Assembly: GCF_001421665.1 (NCBI RefSeq)
Contig: NZ_LMKV01000012.1
Span: forward strand, 392,185-456,184
Length of the DNA stretch: 64,000 bases
Direction of reading: 5' to 3'
Source of the DNA: Sphingobium sp. Leaf26
GTDB lineage: Bacteria; Pseudomonadota; Alphaproteobacteria; Sphingomonadales; Sphingomonadaceae
Below, piece after piece: positions 24,788 to 32,592 of this stretch. Made by a program: the position numbers and the translations under genes. The notes below the pieces were generated by a model. The model worked only from the letters and a program-made list of their open reading frames with translations, had not been told where the DNA came from and did not search any database. Every line of letters begins with the position of its first letter. Position 1 is the first letter of the stretch.

Positions 24788-25681
24788 TTAGGCCGATGCC
24801 GGTTCTTTGACAGCGTCGGCTCCCGCGCATTTTTTCTTCCGCCCGAATTGCATCTCGCTGACGATCACCGCCGCGACGATCAGCAGGCCGCCCATCAGCG
24901 CCGTGGGTGGCAGCCTCTCGCCTGCGATCCGGCCGATGATTCCCGCCCAGACCGGTTCGCCGGCGTAAATCAGCGTCGCCCGCGTCGGTGACACCGTCCG
25001 CTGCGCCCAGTTCATCACGAACTGGATCAGCGCCGTCATCGCGCCCAGCCCGCAAGCGCTCAGGCCTACGGTCCAACTGAGCGGCGGCACAGGCTCGCCC
25101 ACCGCGCCCATGCAGGCAAAGGCCAGCAGGGATGTCACTGCAAGCTGCACCAACGTCACCCGCGCCACATTCACCTTGCCCGCCCACAGGCTGATGAAGA
25201 TGATTTCCAGCGCGATCGCCACCGTGCTGATCAATGTCAGTGCTTCGCCCTTGCCCAGCGCCAGCCCGTCCTTGGGCGCAGCCACCAGCATCAGCCCGAT
25301 GAAGGCCAGCGCCACGCCGATCCAACTGGCCAGGCGCGGCCGCCGCCGCAAGATGATCCACTGCATGATCGGCACCAGCGGCACATAGGCGGCGGTGATG
25401 AAGGCGGACGTACTGCTGCTGATCGTCTGCAATCCCCATGTCTGGAGCGAATAGCCGACGAAAATTCCCAGACCGATCACCAGTCCGGCCCATAATTCCT
25501 TCGCGGTAAGCCCGCGCATCACCGGTAGCGCCATTGGCAGGGCGATCAGCGCGGCAGTGCCAAAGCGCAGGCCGACGAAGAAGAAGGGGCCGGTTTCCTG
25601 CACGGCATGATGCACGATCAGGAAAGTGCAGCCCCAAAGCACCGTCACGCCGATCAGCGCAAGTTCGGGGCGGCCGATCAT
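24788..25681 (-). CDS. DMT-family permease (EamA)
   Basis: 297 residues from ATG 25681 (MIGRPELALIGVTVLWGCTFLIVHHAV), ten membrane helices in two EamA repeats; the second repeat includes VVPL-like PLSWTVGLSACGLGAMTALIQF and ATLIYAGEPVWAGIIGRIAGERLPP. In-frame ATGs at 25726 and 25735 would extend it, but would put an operator-like palindrome inside the coding region, so I prefer 25681. Divergent from an XRE/cupin regulator, which probably controls it. Likely an exporter of a metabolite or amino acid. Confidence 0.88.
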   Translation of the reverse strand: MIGRPELALIGVTVLWGCTFLIVHHAVQETGPFFFVGLRFGTAALIALPMALPVMRGLTAKELWAGLVIGLGIFVGYSLQTWGLQTISSSTSAFITAAYVPLVPIMQWIILRRRPRLASWIGVALAFIGLMLVAAPKDGLALGKGEALTLISTVAIALEIIFISLWAGKVNVARVTLVQLAVTSLLAFACMGAVGEPVPPLSWTVGLSACGLGAMTALIQFVMNWAQRTVSPTRATLIYAGEPVWAGIIGRIAGERLPPTALMGGLLIVAAVIVSEMQFGRKKKCAGADAVKEPASA

Positions 25682-25715
25682 CAGGTGCGGAGAGTCGGGC
25701 TTGCCGGAGGCGTCA

Positions 25716-25760
25716 TTGTGCAACATAATGCACATCGCCCTATGAGCAATATATTGCACA
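25716..25760. promoter_or_regulatory. Candidate operators between EamA permease and XRE/cupin regulator
   Basis: TTGTGCAA (25716-25723) faces ATGCACAT (25728-25735), sharing the inverted core TGTGCA/TGCACA, and TTGCACA recurs at 25754-25760. A perfect 12-bp palindrome, GCAATATATTGC, occupies 25746-25757. These repeated half-sites in the divergent gap are natural targets for the neighbouring regulator. Confidence 0.45.
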
Positions 25761-25789
25761 GTCAAGACACGCCGACGCTGGATTCGCGC

Positions 25790-26347
25790 ATGCCGGAATC
25801 GCGTCCCGACGTCCTCGCCCATGTCGCCGGCAATGTCCGCGCGCTTCGCGCCGAACGCGGCCTCAGCCAGGATGGACTGGCAACGGCGGCCGATGTCAGC
25901 CGTCGCATGATCTCCGGCATCGAAAGCGGGGAGGCGAATGTCAGTCTTTCGACGCTGGACCGGCTGGCCCACGCGCTCGACGTCAGTTTCTCCCGCCTCG
26001 TCCGGCCGCCCGAAATGCCGGACAACAGCCGCATCGACAGCCTTGCCTGGCGCGGGCAAAGCCCGGACAGCCGGGCCACGCTGCTCGGTACGGTGCCGGC
26101 TGCACGGGAAGCCGAATTATGGACATGGTCGCTGGGGGCAGGGGAGTTCTATCCGGCCGAAGCCGACGCCGCCAACTGGCATGAAATGCTCTATGTGATG
26201 GACGGCGCGCTGACCGTGGAGGTGGAGGGCGCGGACCCCCGGCGCGTGGAAAGGGGCGACTTCCTGATCTTCACCAGTGATCGCCCCTATCTTTTCGCCA
26301 ACCGCGAAACGGAACCGGTCCGCTTCGTCAGAAATGTGGTATTCTAG
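25790..26347 (+). CDS. XRE-family regulator with C-terminal cupin
   Basis: 185 residues from ATG 25790. HTH_3 domain at about 9-63 (VAGNVRALRAERGLSQDGLATAADVSRRMISGIESGEANVSLSTLDRLAHAL), then a cupin barrel (WSLGAGEFYPAEADAANWHEMLYVMDGALTVEVEG ... VERGDFLIFTSDRPYLFAN). This architecture is that of small repressors that sense a ligand in the cupin. ATG 25742 is in frame and would add 16 residues, but lies at the operator-like palindrome. Divergent from the permease, ended by a strong hairpin at 26344. Confidence 0.85.
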   Translation: MPESRPDVLAHVAGNVRALRAERGLSQDGLATAADVSRRMISGIESGEANVSLSTLDRLAHALDVSFSRLVRPPEMPDNSRIDSLAWRGQSPDSRATLLGTVPAAREAELWTWSLGAGEFYPAEADAANWHEMLYVMDGALTVEVEGADPRRVERGDFLIFTSDRPYLFANRETEPVRFVRNVVF

Positions 26348-26393
26348 AGCGCGCTGCGTTAAATCCGACGCAGGTCGCGCGCTCTAGTTTTTT
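26344..26393 (+). terminator. Terminator after the XRE/cupin gene
   Basis: CTAGAGCGCG (26344-26353) pairs perfectly with CGCGCTCTAG (26378-26387), CTGCGT/ACGCAG extends the stem inside, and T6 follows (26388-26393). It overlaps the last codons of the regulator gene. Confidence 0.85.
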
Positions 26394-26450
26394 GTTTTCG
26401 CATCGTTTTAAGCGAAAAACCGGTGCCCACTTTTTCGCACGATGCTCTAG
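26388..26450. repeat. Dispersed alphaproteobacterial repeat unit
   Basis: GCATCGT (26400-26406) pairs with ACGATGC (26439-26445), and AGCGAAAAA with TTTTTCGC forms an inner arm around CCGGTGCCCAC. The string AAAACCGGTGCCCACTTTTT is a repeat core I recall from many Rhizobiales and sphingomonad genomes. It ends in GCTCTAG, echoing the terminator arm before it. Confidence 0.65.
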
Positions 26451-26472
26451 CCGAATGGACTAAGGCTGAACC

Positions 26473-26820
26473 TCAGTCCTTCTTCAGGTCACTGCCGGCT
26501 TTTTCCAGCGATGATCCGACGTCATGCTTGGCGTCCTTGGCCTCACGCTTCGCATCGGCCGCTGCATTCTCGCTCGCCGCACCGATCCGTTCGGCGCCAT
26601 TGTCGATCGCGCGGCCGGCATGGTCCAGCCCGTTGTCGATCTTTGTCCCGGCATGATCCAGCCCGTTGTCGATCTTGGCTCCGGCATTATCGACCGCATT
26701 GGTCACGTCATCACCGATCGCCGACCCGGCATTTTCCAGATTGTCCTGGGCCTTTTCCGAGCAGGCGGACAGGCCGGCGACGGTCAGCACCGCGACCGCA
26801 GCGAGTAGGGATGTGCGCAT
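26473..26820 (-). CDS. Small lipoprotein with helical repeats
   Basis: 115 residues from ATG 26820. Signal peptide MRTSLLAAVAVLTVAGLSAC with a lipobox (LSAC), so lipid-anchored. The body is built of near-identical 11-residue units (AGxKIDNGLDH, three copies at about residues 45-80), then an Ala/Lys/Asp-rich helix ending SSLEKAGSDLKKD. The repeats suggest an extended amphipathic helix like LEA-type or osmoprotective envelope proteins; that is inference. The 11-residue units are also repeated at DNA level. Confidence 0.75.
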   Translation of the reverse strand: MRTSLLAAVAVLTVAGLSACSEKAQDNLENAGSAIGDDVTNAVDNAGAKIDNGLDHAGTKIDNGLDHAGRAIDNGAERIGAASENAAADAKREAKDAKHDVGSSLEKAGSDLKKD

Positions 26821-26892
26821 GGTGGCTCCTCTTGCCATTGAATGATGCGTGTCTAAGCGCAGGAGACGGCAGAAGGTTTCGCAGCCGTGTCG

Positions 26893-27402
26893 TTATCCGC
26901 CGCGCAGACCGAACACCATCGACCGGTCGGCCTCTGGAATAAGCCCTTCCAGCACGCGCCAGAACCCCGTCACCGATCCCTGTCCTGCCTGGGCATAGGC
27001 GGTCGCCATCTTCTCGCGCAGCGCGCGGAACAGTTCGGCCTCCAGCGCCTTGCCGGCTGGACTGAGCCGCAGCAATTTCTGTCTGCGATCGCTCGCCCCG
27101 GTGCGGGTCTCGATATAGCCGCGTTCGACCAGATCGTTCAGCACCCGCCCCAGCGACTGTTTGGTGATGGCCAGCAGCCGCAACAAATCCTTGACCGTCA
27201 GGTCCGGCTGGCGGGAAATGAAATAGAGCGCCCGGTGATGCGCGCGGCCCAGCCCCTGTGCCAACAGCCCTTCGTCGATCGACCGGGTCAGCGCGGAATA
27301 GCCGAAATAGAGCATCTCTATCCCGCGCCGGATCTCGTCCTCGCGCAGGAACAGGGGGGAAGCAGGGCTGATCTGCGTGGCGGAGGCGTTGGAAACCGAC
27401 AT
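26893..27402 (-). CDS. MarR-family transcriptional regulator
   Basis: 169 residues. Winged helix-turn-helix around residues 60-110: LGRAHHRALYFISRQPDLTVKDLLRLLAITKQSLGRVLNDLVERGYIETRTGASDRRQKLLRLSPAGKAL, the full MarR signature including the DxRxxxLxLT wing. No obvious target is adjacent except the lipoprotein gene downstream on the same strand. Ligand unknown. Confidence 0.9.
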   Translation of the reverse strand: MSVSNASATQISPASPLFLREDEIRRGIEMLYFGYSALTRSIDEGLLAQGLGRAHHRALYFISRQPDLTVKDLLRLLAITKQSLGRVLNDLVERGYIETRTGASDRRQKLLRLSPAGKALEAELFRALREKMATAYAQAGQGSVTGFWRVLEGLIPEADRSMVFGLRGG

Positions 27403-27525
27403 GAAGGGTTGTGATCCGGCAAAAGGGGTGCGCGCATATTGGCGTCATCAAACTATCATGACTAGGGCTTTCCTTTCGCAGATGACGCGCTATATGCCGG
27501 TCCGCGCCGACAAGATCGGCGCTGC

Positions 27526-27600
27526 TGGGGCGTCGCCAAGCGGTAAGGCAGCGGCTTTTGATGCCGCCATGCGCAGGTTCGAATCCTGCCGCCCCAGCCA
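27526..27600 (+). tRNA. trnQ: tRNA-Gln (TTG)
   Basis: 75 nt with encoded CCA. Acceptor TGGGGCG/CGCCCCA, D arm CGCCAAGCGGTAAGGC, anticodon stem GCGGC/GCCGC (loop TTTTGAT, anticodon TTG), T arm GCAGGTTCGAATCCTGC. Downstream lies a short IS-like remnant, a common arrangement at tRNA ends. Confidence 0.97.
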
Positions 27601-27699
27601 GTTCTTCATATAGATTTCTCTGCTGATCGAGATGATCGTGCCGCATTCGTTGGGTTTGGTTGCCCGGCGTGGCGATTGTGCCGACTTTCATCGAGAAGC

Positions 27700-27873
27700 G
27701 CTCCCCCCGGCCCGACGCCAGGGTCTGGACCCGATAGCCGGGGGACTTGCCGCCAGATCCCGTTTCACTGGGTGAATGAGGAGGCGATGGGGATGGCGGA
27801 TTTCTTCCGGTTTTCCGATACGCAATGGGCAGCGGAGCGAGCCGCTGCCGCCAACCGACGATCGTCTTGGTGA
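27700..27873 (+). pseudogene. Remnant of an IS5-family transposase start
   Basis: ATG 27793 reads MADFFRFSDTQWA, close to the MADxFxxSDxQWA start of IS5-group transposases of alphaproteobacteria, preceded by CCCGTTTCACTGGGTGAATGAGGAGG as upstream of such genes. After QWAAERA the frame is lost and it stops at 27873; a TDDR string, like the VDDRRV that should follow, appears in another frame. Only the first ~25 residues survive. It lies between tRNA-Gln and the dctD 3' end. Confidence 0.5.
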
Positions 27874-27887
27874 AGCGCGTGGCCGGC

Positions 27888-29213
27888 TCAATTTCGATAT
27901 CGATCGATCTCTATCCCGTGGCGGTTCAATTTGTCGTAGAAGGTTTTGCGCGGAAGTTGCAGTTCGGCCATGGCGGATCGGGCGTCGCCCTGGACGCGCT
28001 CCAGAACCTGGCGGATGATGCCCGCCTCGAACCGTTCGACCTGATGAGCGAGCGAGAGAAGCCGCCCATCGGCAGCGCCATCCGCCTGCATCCCCAACAG
28101 GGTCCGCTTGGCGAAATTGGTGAGTTCGCGCACATTGCCGGGCCAGTCATGGTCGGCCAGATAGGCTTGGATGTCCGGGCCGATCCGGGGGACGTCCCGC
28201 TTCATCTGATCCGCGGCCTGATGCAACAGATAGCCGAACAGCAGCGGAATATCGGCGCGCCGTTCGCGCAGTGGCGGGATTCGCAGGCGCACCATGTCCA
28301 GCCGGTAAAGAAGGTCGGCGCGAAATCGCCCTTCAGCAACGCTGGCCTCGATCCCCGGCTTGGTCGCTGCGATCACGCGCAAGTCCACCGCTTGCGGCTG
28401 CTGCGCACCGACCGGCAGGATTTCCCGCTCCTCCAGCACGCGCAGCAACGCACCCTGCAACCAGGCGGGGCTGCTTTCTATCTCGTCCAGAAACAGCGAT
28501 CCCTTGTTCGCGCTCGCAATCCTGCCTGGCTGGATCGAACGGTTGTGCGACGCCCGGCCGCTTTCCTGTCCGAACAGATCGACCTCCGCAATGGCATCGG
28601 GCAGTGCGGCGCAATTGATCGCCACGAAGGGGCGGCCGCGCCTGCGGCTCCAGCGATGGAGCAGCGTCGCGACCAGTTCCTTGCCGGTGCCCGTCTCCCC
28701 TTCGATCAATATATCGACATCGGCGTCGGCGACCTGGCGTATATTATCGCGCAGCCGGATCATGGCGGGCGTTTCACCGATCAGCGGCTCGCCGCCCGCG
28801 CTCTCGTCCGCCGCCGCTCTAAGGCGACGATTATCGAGTACCAGCCTCCGCATCTCCAGCGCCCGGCGCGCCGACGCGACCAGATGATCGGTGGCAAATG
28901 GCTTGGCGATGAAATCGAACGCCCCGGTTCGCAGCGCCGCGACCGCCATCGACACGTCGCCATGGCCGGTCATGAGTATCACCGGAATTTCATGATCGAT
29001 CGCGGCAACCCGCTTGAACAATTCCATCCCGTCCATGCGCGGCATACGGATGTCGGATATGATGGCGCCGCCAAAGCCTGCGTCCAGCCGCGCCAGCGCC
29101 GACTGGCCATCGGCGAAGGCCTCCACCGTCATGTCCGCAAGCTGGAAGGACTGTAGCAGGGCGTTGCGCAGGTCGTCGTCGTCATCGATCAGGATGATCG
29201 GCATCTCGCTCAT
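27888..29213 (-). CDS. dctD: C4-dicarboxylate response regulator DctD, GAFTGA motif missing
   Basis: 441 residues. Receiver domain 1-120 with phospho-acceptor Asp54 (ISDIRMPRMDG) and Lys104. AAA+ domain from about 143: Walker A GETGTGKE (172-179), Walker B GSLFLDE (238-244), RVIAATK and WPGNVREL. Fis-type HTH at the end (SAMAELQLPRKTFYDKLNRHGI), a DctD hallmark. The sigma-54 contact loop GAFTGA is replaced at 219-224 by GRASHN, so it may not act with sigma-54. Its ATG overlaps the dctB stop (ATGA). Confidence 0.93.
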   Translation of the reverse strand: MSEMPIILIDDDDDLRNALLQSFQLADMTVEAFADGQSALARLDAGFGGAIISDIRMPRMDGMELFKRVAAIDHEIPVILMTGHGDVSMAVAALRTGAFDFIAKPFATDHLVASARRALEMRRLVLDNRRLRAAADESAGGEPLIGETPAMIRLRDNIRQVADADVDILIEGETGTGKELVATLLHRWSRRRGRPFVAINCAALPDAIAEVDLFGQESGRASHNRSIQPGRIASANKGSLFLDEIESSPAWLQGALLRVLEEREILPVGAQQPQAVDLRVIAATKPGIEASVAEGRFRADLLYRLDMVRLRIPPLRERRADIPLLFGYLLHQAADQMKRDVPRIGPDIQAYLADHDWPGNVRELTNFAKRTLLGMQADGAADGRLLSLAHQVERFEAGIIRQVLERVQGDARSAMAELQLPRKTFYDKLNRHGIEIDRYRN

Positions 29214-30967
29214 AGGGCTTCCAATGTCATACGGAACAAGGTGTGTTCGTCAGTCGCCACATGGTCGAGCGTGCCGCCAAACTCGACCATGATGTCGCGC
29301 GCAATATGAAGGCCGAGGCCCAGGCCGCCCGCTTTGGTCGTGGCAAAGGGCATGAACAGTTGGTCGGCTACGGCGGGATCGATCCCCCCTCCACTGTCGC
29401 GGACGTCCAGCGCAATTTTGCCTTGCGATTGCCCCAGGTCGATCCTGACCCAGGGGTCGGGCCTGTCGCGCACCGCCTCCAGAGCATTGGTCAGCAGGTT
29501 CACCAATACCTGTTCCAACCGCACGCGCCCTGCCTTTACGATCAGGTGAGGACCGGGCGTTGGCAGCGACAGCGCCACGCCAGCCCGGCGGAACTGGTCA
29601 CCGACCAGCAGCCGCGCTCCATCCATCGCCTGTGCCAGCGATACAGGGCCGATCGTACCGACGCCGCGTCGCGCATAGCGCCGCAACTGTGCGGTGATGC
29701 TGCCGATCCGGTCCGTCATCGCCACGATTTCGCGCAGGTTGGTGGCGGCCTGTTCGGGCTGCGCGCGCACCAGAAAGGCGGCGGCATTTTCGGCGAAGGT
29801 GCGGATCGTCGCCACCGGCTGGTTGATTTCATGCGCCACCCCGGCGGAAATCGTGCCCAGCGTGCCCAGGCGATTGGCATGGGCCAGTTCCTCACGCGCC
29901 TGCCGATAACGTAGATCGGCCGCCGCCCGCGCGTCCATCTCCCGCGCCAGATCGCCGGTGCGCAGGGCGACTTCCCGTTCCAGAAGCGCGCGCGTGTCGA
30001 GGGACCGGCGTCGCCGCACAATGGCCCATGCCAGCCCGGCGAGCAGCAGCGACAGCAGGATGGCGAACAGAATGGCGGCGATCTCCGCCCGCTGTCGCGC
30101 CGCCTGCAACGCGCCATCCAGCGGTTCGATATGATAGAGTCGCCAGCCGGGGACCGGCGCGGCGAGCGTGGCAGTCATCGCCTGCGATCCATCGCCCATC
30201 CGGGTAAGTCCGTCGGACCCGATCGTCATGCCCAGCGGCGTCAGCGGTGCGCCGCCAAATTGCAACGCCTGCTTGATCTGTGCCTTGCGCGCCGGATCGA
30301 TCGGCCGCAGCGCGCGAAAGCGTAGCGCAGGGTCGCTGCTGATCAACAAGACGCCATTGGCGTCTGCGACGAAACTGAGCGCTGGCCGGTCCCGCCAGGT
30401 CCGTTCGATCGCATCGAACTCCACCTTGATCACGATCACGCCGATCGGACCGTCGCCATCCTCGATCCGACGAGACAGATAGAGGCCCGGACGGCGGCTG
30501 ACAGTGCCAAGCGCGAAATATTCGCCCCCGCCTTTGGCCCAGCCCAGGCGATAATAGGGGCGAAAGCTGTAATCCTGTCCCACGAAACTGCTGGGCAGGC
30601 GGGCGTTGGACGCGGCGATCGTGCGCCCGTGCCGATCGAGCGCGAAGATCGCGCCCGCGCCGGTCTTGGCCTTCAGCACCGCCAGCTTATCGTTCAGCGT
30701 CATGTCCGTGCGCCCCGAACGCAGCGCCACGCGCAGATCGGGATATTCGCTCAGGACCACAGGCAACAGACGGAACTTCTGTAATTCTGAGTCCAGCAGG
30801 CTCAGCACGGCGCGGGTCTGTTGCGTGGTTTCACCCCGTTCCGTCGCGATCGCCTGCGCGCGCAGGGCGACATGGTAGCGATCGGCGAACAGGGCGGAGG
30901 TCGCGACGATCCCCGCAATCGCCAGCAGCCACGAAACCCAGGCCGGGAGGGAAGCGAAACGTCTCAT
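29210..30967 (-). CDS. dctB: C4-dicarboxylate sensor histidine kinase DctB
   Basis: 585 residues from ATG 30967. Helix 1 (LPAWVSWLLAIAGIVATSALFA), a periplasmic double-Cache sensor region (about 35-280; DYSFRPYYRLGWAKGGGEYFALGTVSRRPGLYLSRRI is typical of DctB), helix 2 (IAAILFAILLSLLLAGLAWAIV), a coiled coil, then HisKA with H-box LGTISAGVAHEINQPVATIR and an HATPase (NLLTNALEAV, DSGGGI, GLGLHIA). It phosphorylates DctD in response to succinate-type acids. Divergent from dctA. Confidence 0.95.
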   Translation of the reverse strand: MRRFASLPAWVSWLLAIAGIVATSALFADRYHVALRAQAIATERGETTQQTRAVLSLLDSELQKFRLLPVVLSEYPDLRVALRSGRTDMTLNDKLAVLKAKTGAGAIFALDRHGRTIAASNARLPSSFVGQDYSFRPYYRLGWAKGGGEYFALGTVSRRPGLYLSRRIEDGDGPIGVIVIKVEFDAIERTWRDRPALSFVADANGVLLISSDPALRFRALRPIDPARKAQIKQALQFGGAPLTPLGMTIGSDGLTRMGDGSQAMTATLAAPVPGWRLYHIEPLDGALQAARQRAEIAAILFAILLSLLLAGLAWAIVRRRRSLDTRALLEREVALRTGDLAREMDARAAADLRYRQAREELAHANRLGTLGTISAGVAHEINQPVATIRTFAENAAAFLVRAQPEQAATNLREIVAMTDRIGSITAQLRRYARRGVGTIGPVSLAQAMDGARLLVGDQFRRAGVALSLPTPGPHLIVKAGRVRLEQVLVNLLTNALEAVRDRPDPWVRIDLGQSQGKIALDVRDSGGGIDPAVADQLFMPFATTKAGGLGLGLHIARDIMVEFGGTLDHVATDEHTLFRMTLEAL

Positions 30968-30970
30968 GGA

Positions 30971-31020
30971 TGTGTGGATTATCACACAATCGTCATCGAA
31001 GCGATGCGGTAATCCACATA
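30971..31020. promoter_or_regulatory. Tandem DctD-like binding sites upstream of dctA
   Basis: TGTGTG-GATTAT-CACACA (30971-30988) is a perfect 6-bp inverted repeat with 6-bp spacer. A second 18-bp site at 31003-31020 (GATGCGGTAATCCACATA) matches the same layout less well. Their centres are 32 bp apart, about three helical turns. Both resemble the rhizobial DctD site TGTGCGGAAATCCGCACA as I recall it. No sigma-54 promoter matching GG-N10-GC appears between here and dctA. Confidence 0.6.
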
Positions 31021-31180
31021 TGCGCGGCTGTCAGACGGAAGCTGGACTGCAATAATAATGTTCATTATCAATGCACTGATCGATATTTGCTCCAGCATTT
31101 GGCGCTGGCCACATTTCGCCGCACCATCAGCATGCCGCAAAGACTGAGCCAGCGGCGGCTATGGAGATGGAGCAAGCGCT

Positions 31181-32527
31181 ATGATCAACCAGACCTTCCC
31201 GGCCTCCGTGCCACCGCCCCGGCGCAAGGGATTTGCCTCCCAACTCTATGTGCAGGTGCTGGTCGCGATCATGCTCGGCGCGCTGCTCGGCCATTTCTGG
31301 CCCGTCTATGGCGAAGCTATGAAGCCGCTGGGCGACGGCTTCATCAAGCTGGTCAAGATGATCATCGCCCCGGTCATCTTCCTGACCATCGTCACCGGCA
31401 TTGCGGGCATGAAGGAATTGGGGTCGGTCGGCCGCGTGGCGGGCAAGGCGTTCGCCTATTTCCTGACCTTCTCCACCCTGGCGCTGGTCGTCGGCCTGAT
31501 CGTCGCCAATGTCGTGCAACCGGGTGCGGGCATGAACATCGATCCGGCCACGCTGGATGGCGGCGCGGTCGCCGATTATGCCGCCAAGGCGCATGAATCG
31601 ACGCTGACCGGCTTCCTGCTGGGTGTCATTCCTGCCACATTGGTCAGCGCCTTTACCGACGGCAACATCCTGCAAATCCTGCTGGTTGCGATCCTGTTCG
31701 GCATCGCCATCAGCATGGTCGGCGAACCCGCCGCGCCCGTCATCCGCTTCCTGGAGCGGTTGAGCCTCATCGTTTTCAAACTGGTGTCGATCCTGATGCG
31801 CGCGGCCCCCATCGGCGCGTTCGGGGCGATCGCCTTCACCATCGGCAAATATGGCGTCGGCAGCCTCGCCAATCTGGGCGCGCTGGTCGCGACCTTCTAC
31901 CTCACATCGTTGCTGTTCGTGGTCGTGGTGCTGGGCACCGTGGCGCGGCTCACCGGCTTTTCGATCTTCAAGCTGCTGCGGTACCTGAAGGCCGAACTGC
32001 TGCTGGTGCTGGGCACATCCTCGTCGGAAGCTGCGCTGCCAAACCTCATCGAGAAGATGGAGCGGGCGGGCTGCGAGAAATCGATCGTCGGGCTGGTCGT
32101 CCCTACCGGCTACAGCTTCAACCTGGACGGCACGAACATCTACATGACGCTGGCCGCGCTGTTCATCGCGCAGGCGACGGGTGTGGAATTGACGCTGGGA
32201 CAGGAACTGCTGCTGCTGGGCGTTGCGATGTTGTCGTCCAAGGGCGCGGCAGGCGTGACCGGCGCGGGCTTCATCACGCTGGCCGCGACGCTCTCGATCG
32301 TGCCGACGGTGCCGCTGGCAGGCATGGCGCTGATCCTGGGCGTGGACCGCTTCATGAGCGAATGCCGCAGCCTGACCAACTTCATCGGCAATGCCGTGGC
32401 CACCATCGTCGTTGCACGCTGGGAAGGCGGACTGGACCGCGAGAAGTTGAACGCCGCGCTCGACGGGCGCATCGCCGCGCCGGTCGTGGCTGCCGCGTCG
32501 CCGCAGGCCGCCGTCCACGCCGCCTGA
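31181..32527 (+). CDS. dctA: C4-dicarboxylate transporter DctA
   Basis: 448 residues, ATG at 31181 after GGAGATGGAGC. DAACS-family symporter: [23 protein letters not shown], the serine-rich hairpin [18 protein letters not shown], and substrate motifs [14 protein letters not shown] and [25 protein letters not shown]. The inner-membrane protein imports succinate, fumarate and malate with protons or sodium. Divergent from dctBD, which should control it. A porin gene follows. Confidence 0.96.
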   Translation: MINQTFPASVPPPRRKGFASQLYVQVLVAIMLGALLGHFWPVYGEAMKPLGDGFIKLVKMIIAPVIFLTIVTGIAGMKELGSVGRVAGKAFAYFLTFSTLALVVGLIVANVVQPGAGMNIDPATLDGGAVADYAAKAHESTLTGFLLGVIPATLVSAFTDGNILQILLVAILFGIAISMVGEPAAPVIRFLERLSLIVFKLVSILMRAAPIGAFGAIAFTIGKYGVGSLANLGALVATFYLTSLLFVVVVLGTVARLTGFSIFKLLRYLKAELLLVLGTSSSEAALPNLIEKMERAGCEKSIVGLVVPTGYSFNLDGTNIYMTLAALFIAQATGVELTLGQELLLLGVAMLSSKGAAGVTGAGFITLAATLSIVPTVPLAGMALILGVDRFMSECRSLTNFIGNAVATIVVARWEGGLDREKLNAALDGRIAAPVVAAASPQAAVHAA

Positions 32528-32592
32528 GATACGTCCCCGGAGGCGCGCGCCGACCATAGGCGGCCCTCCGCTACCCGATCGGTTTCAAAGCC

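Noticed and set aside
31098-31118. Sigma-54 promoter before dctA (CTGGCCACATTTCGCC).
   Set aside because: Spacing between GG and GC is 9, not 10, and the -12 element is poor.
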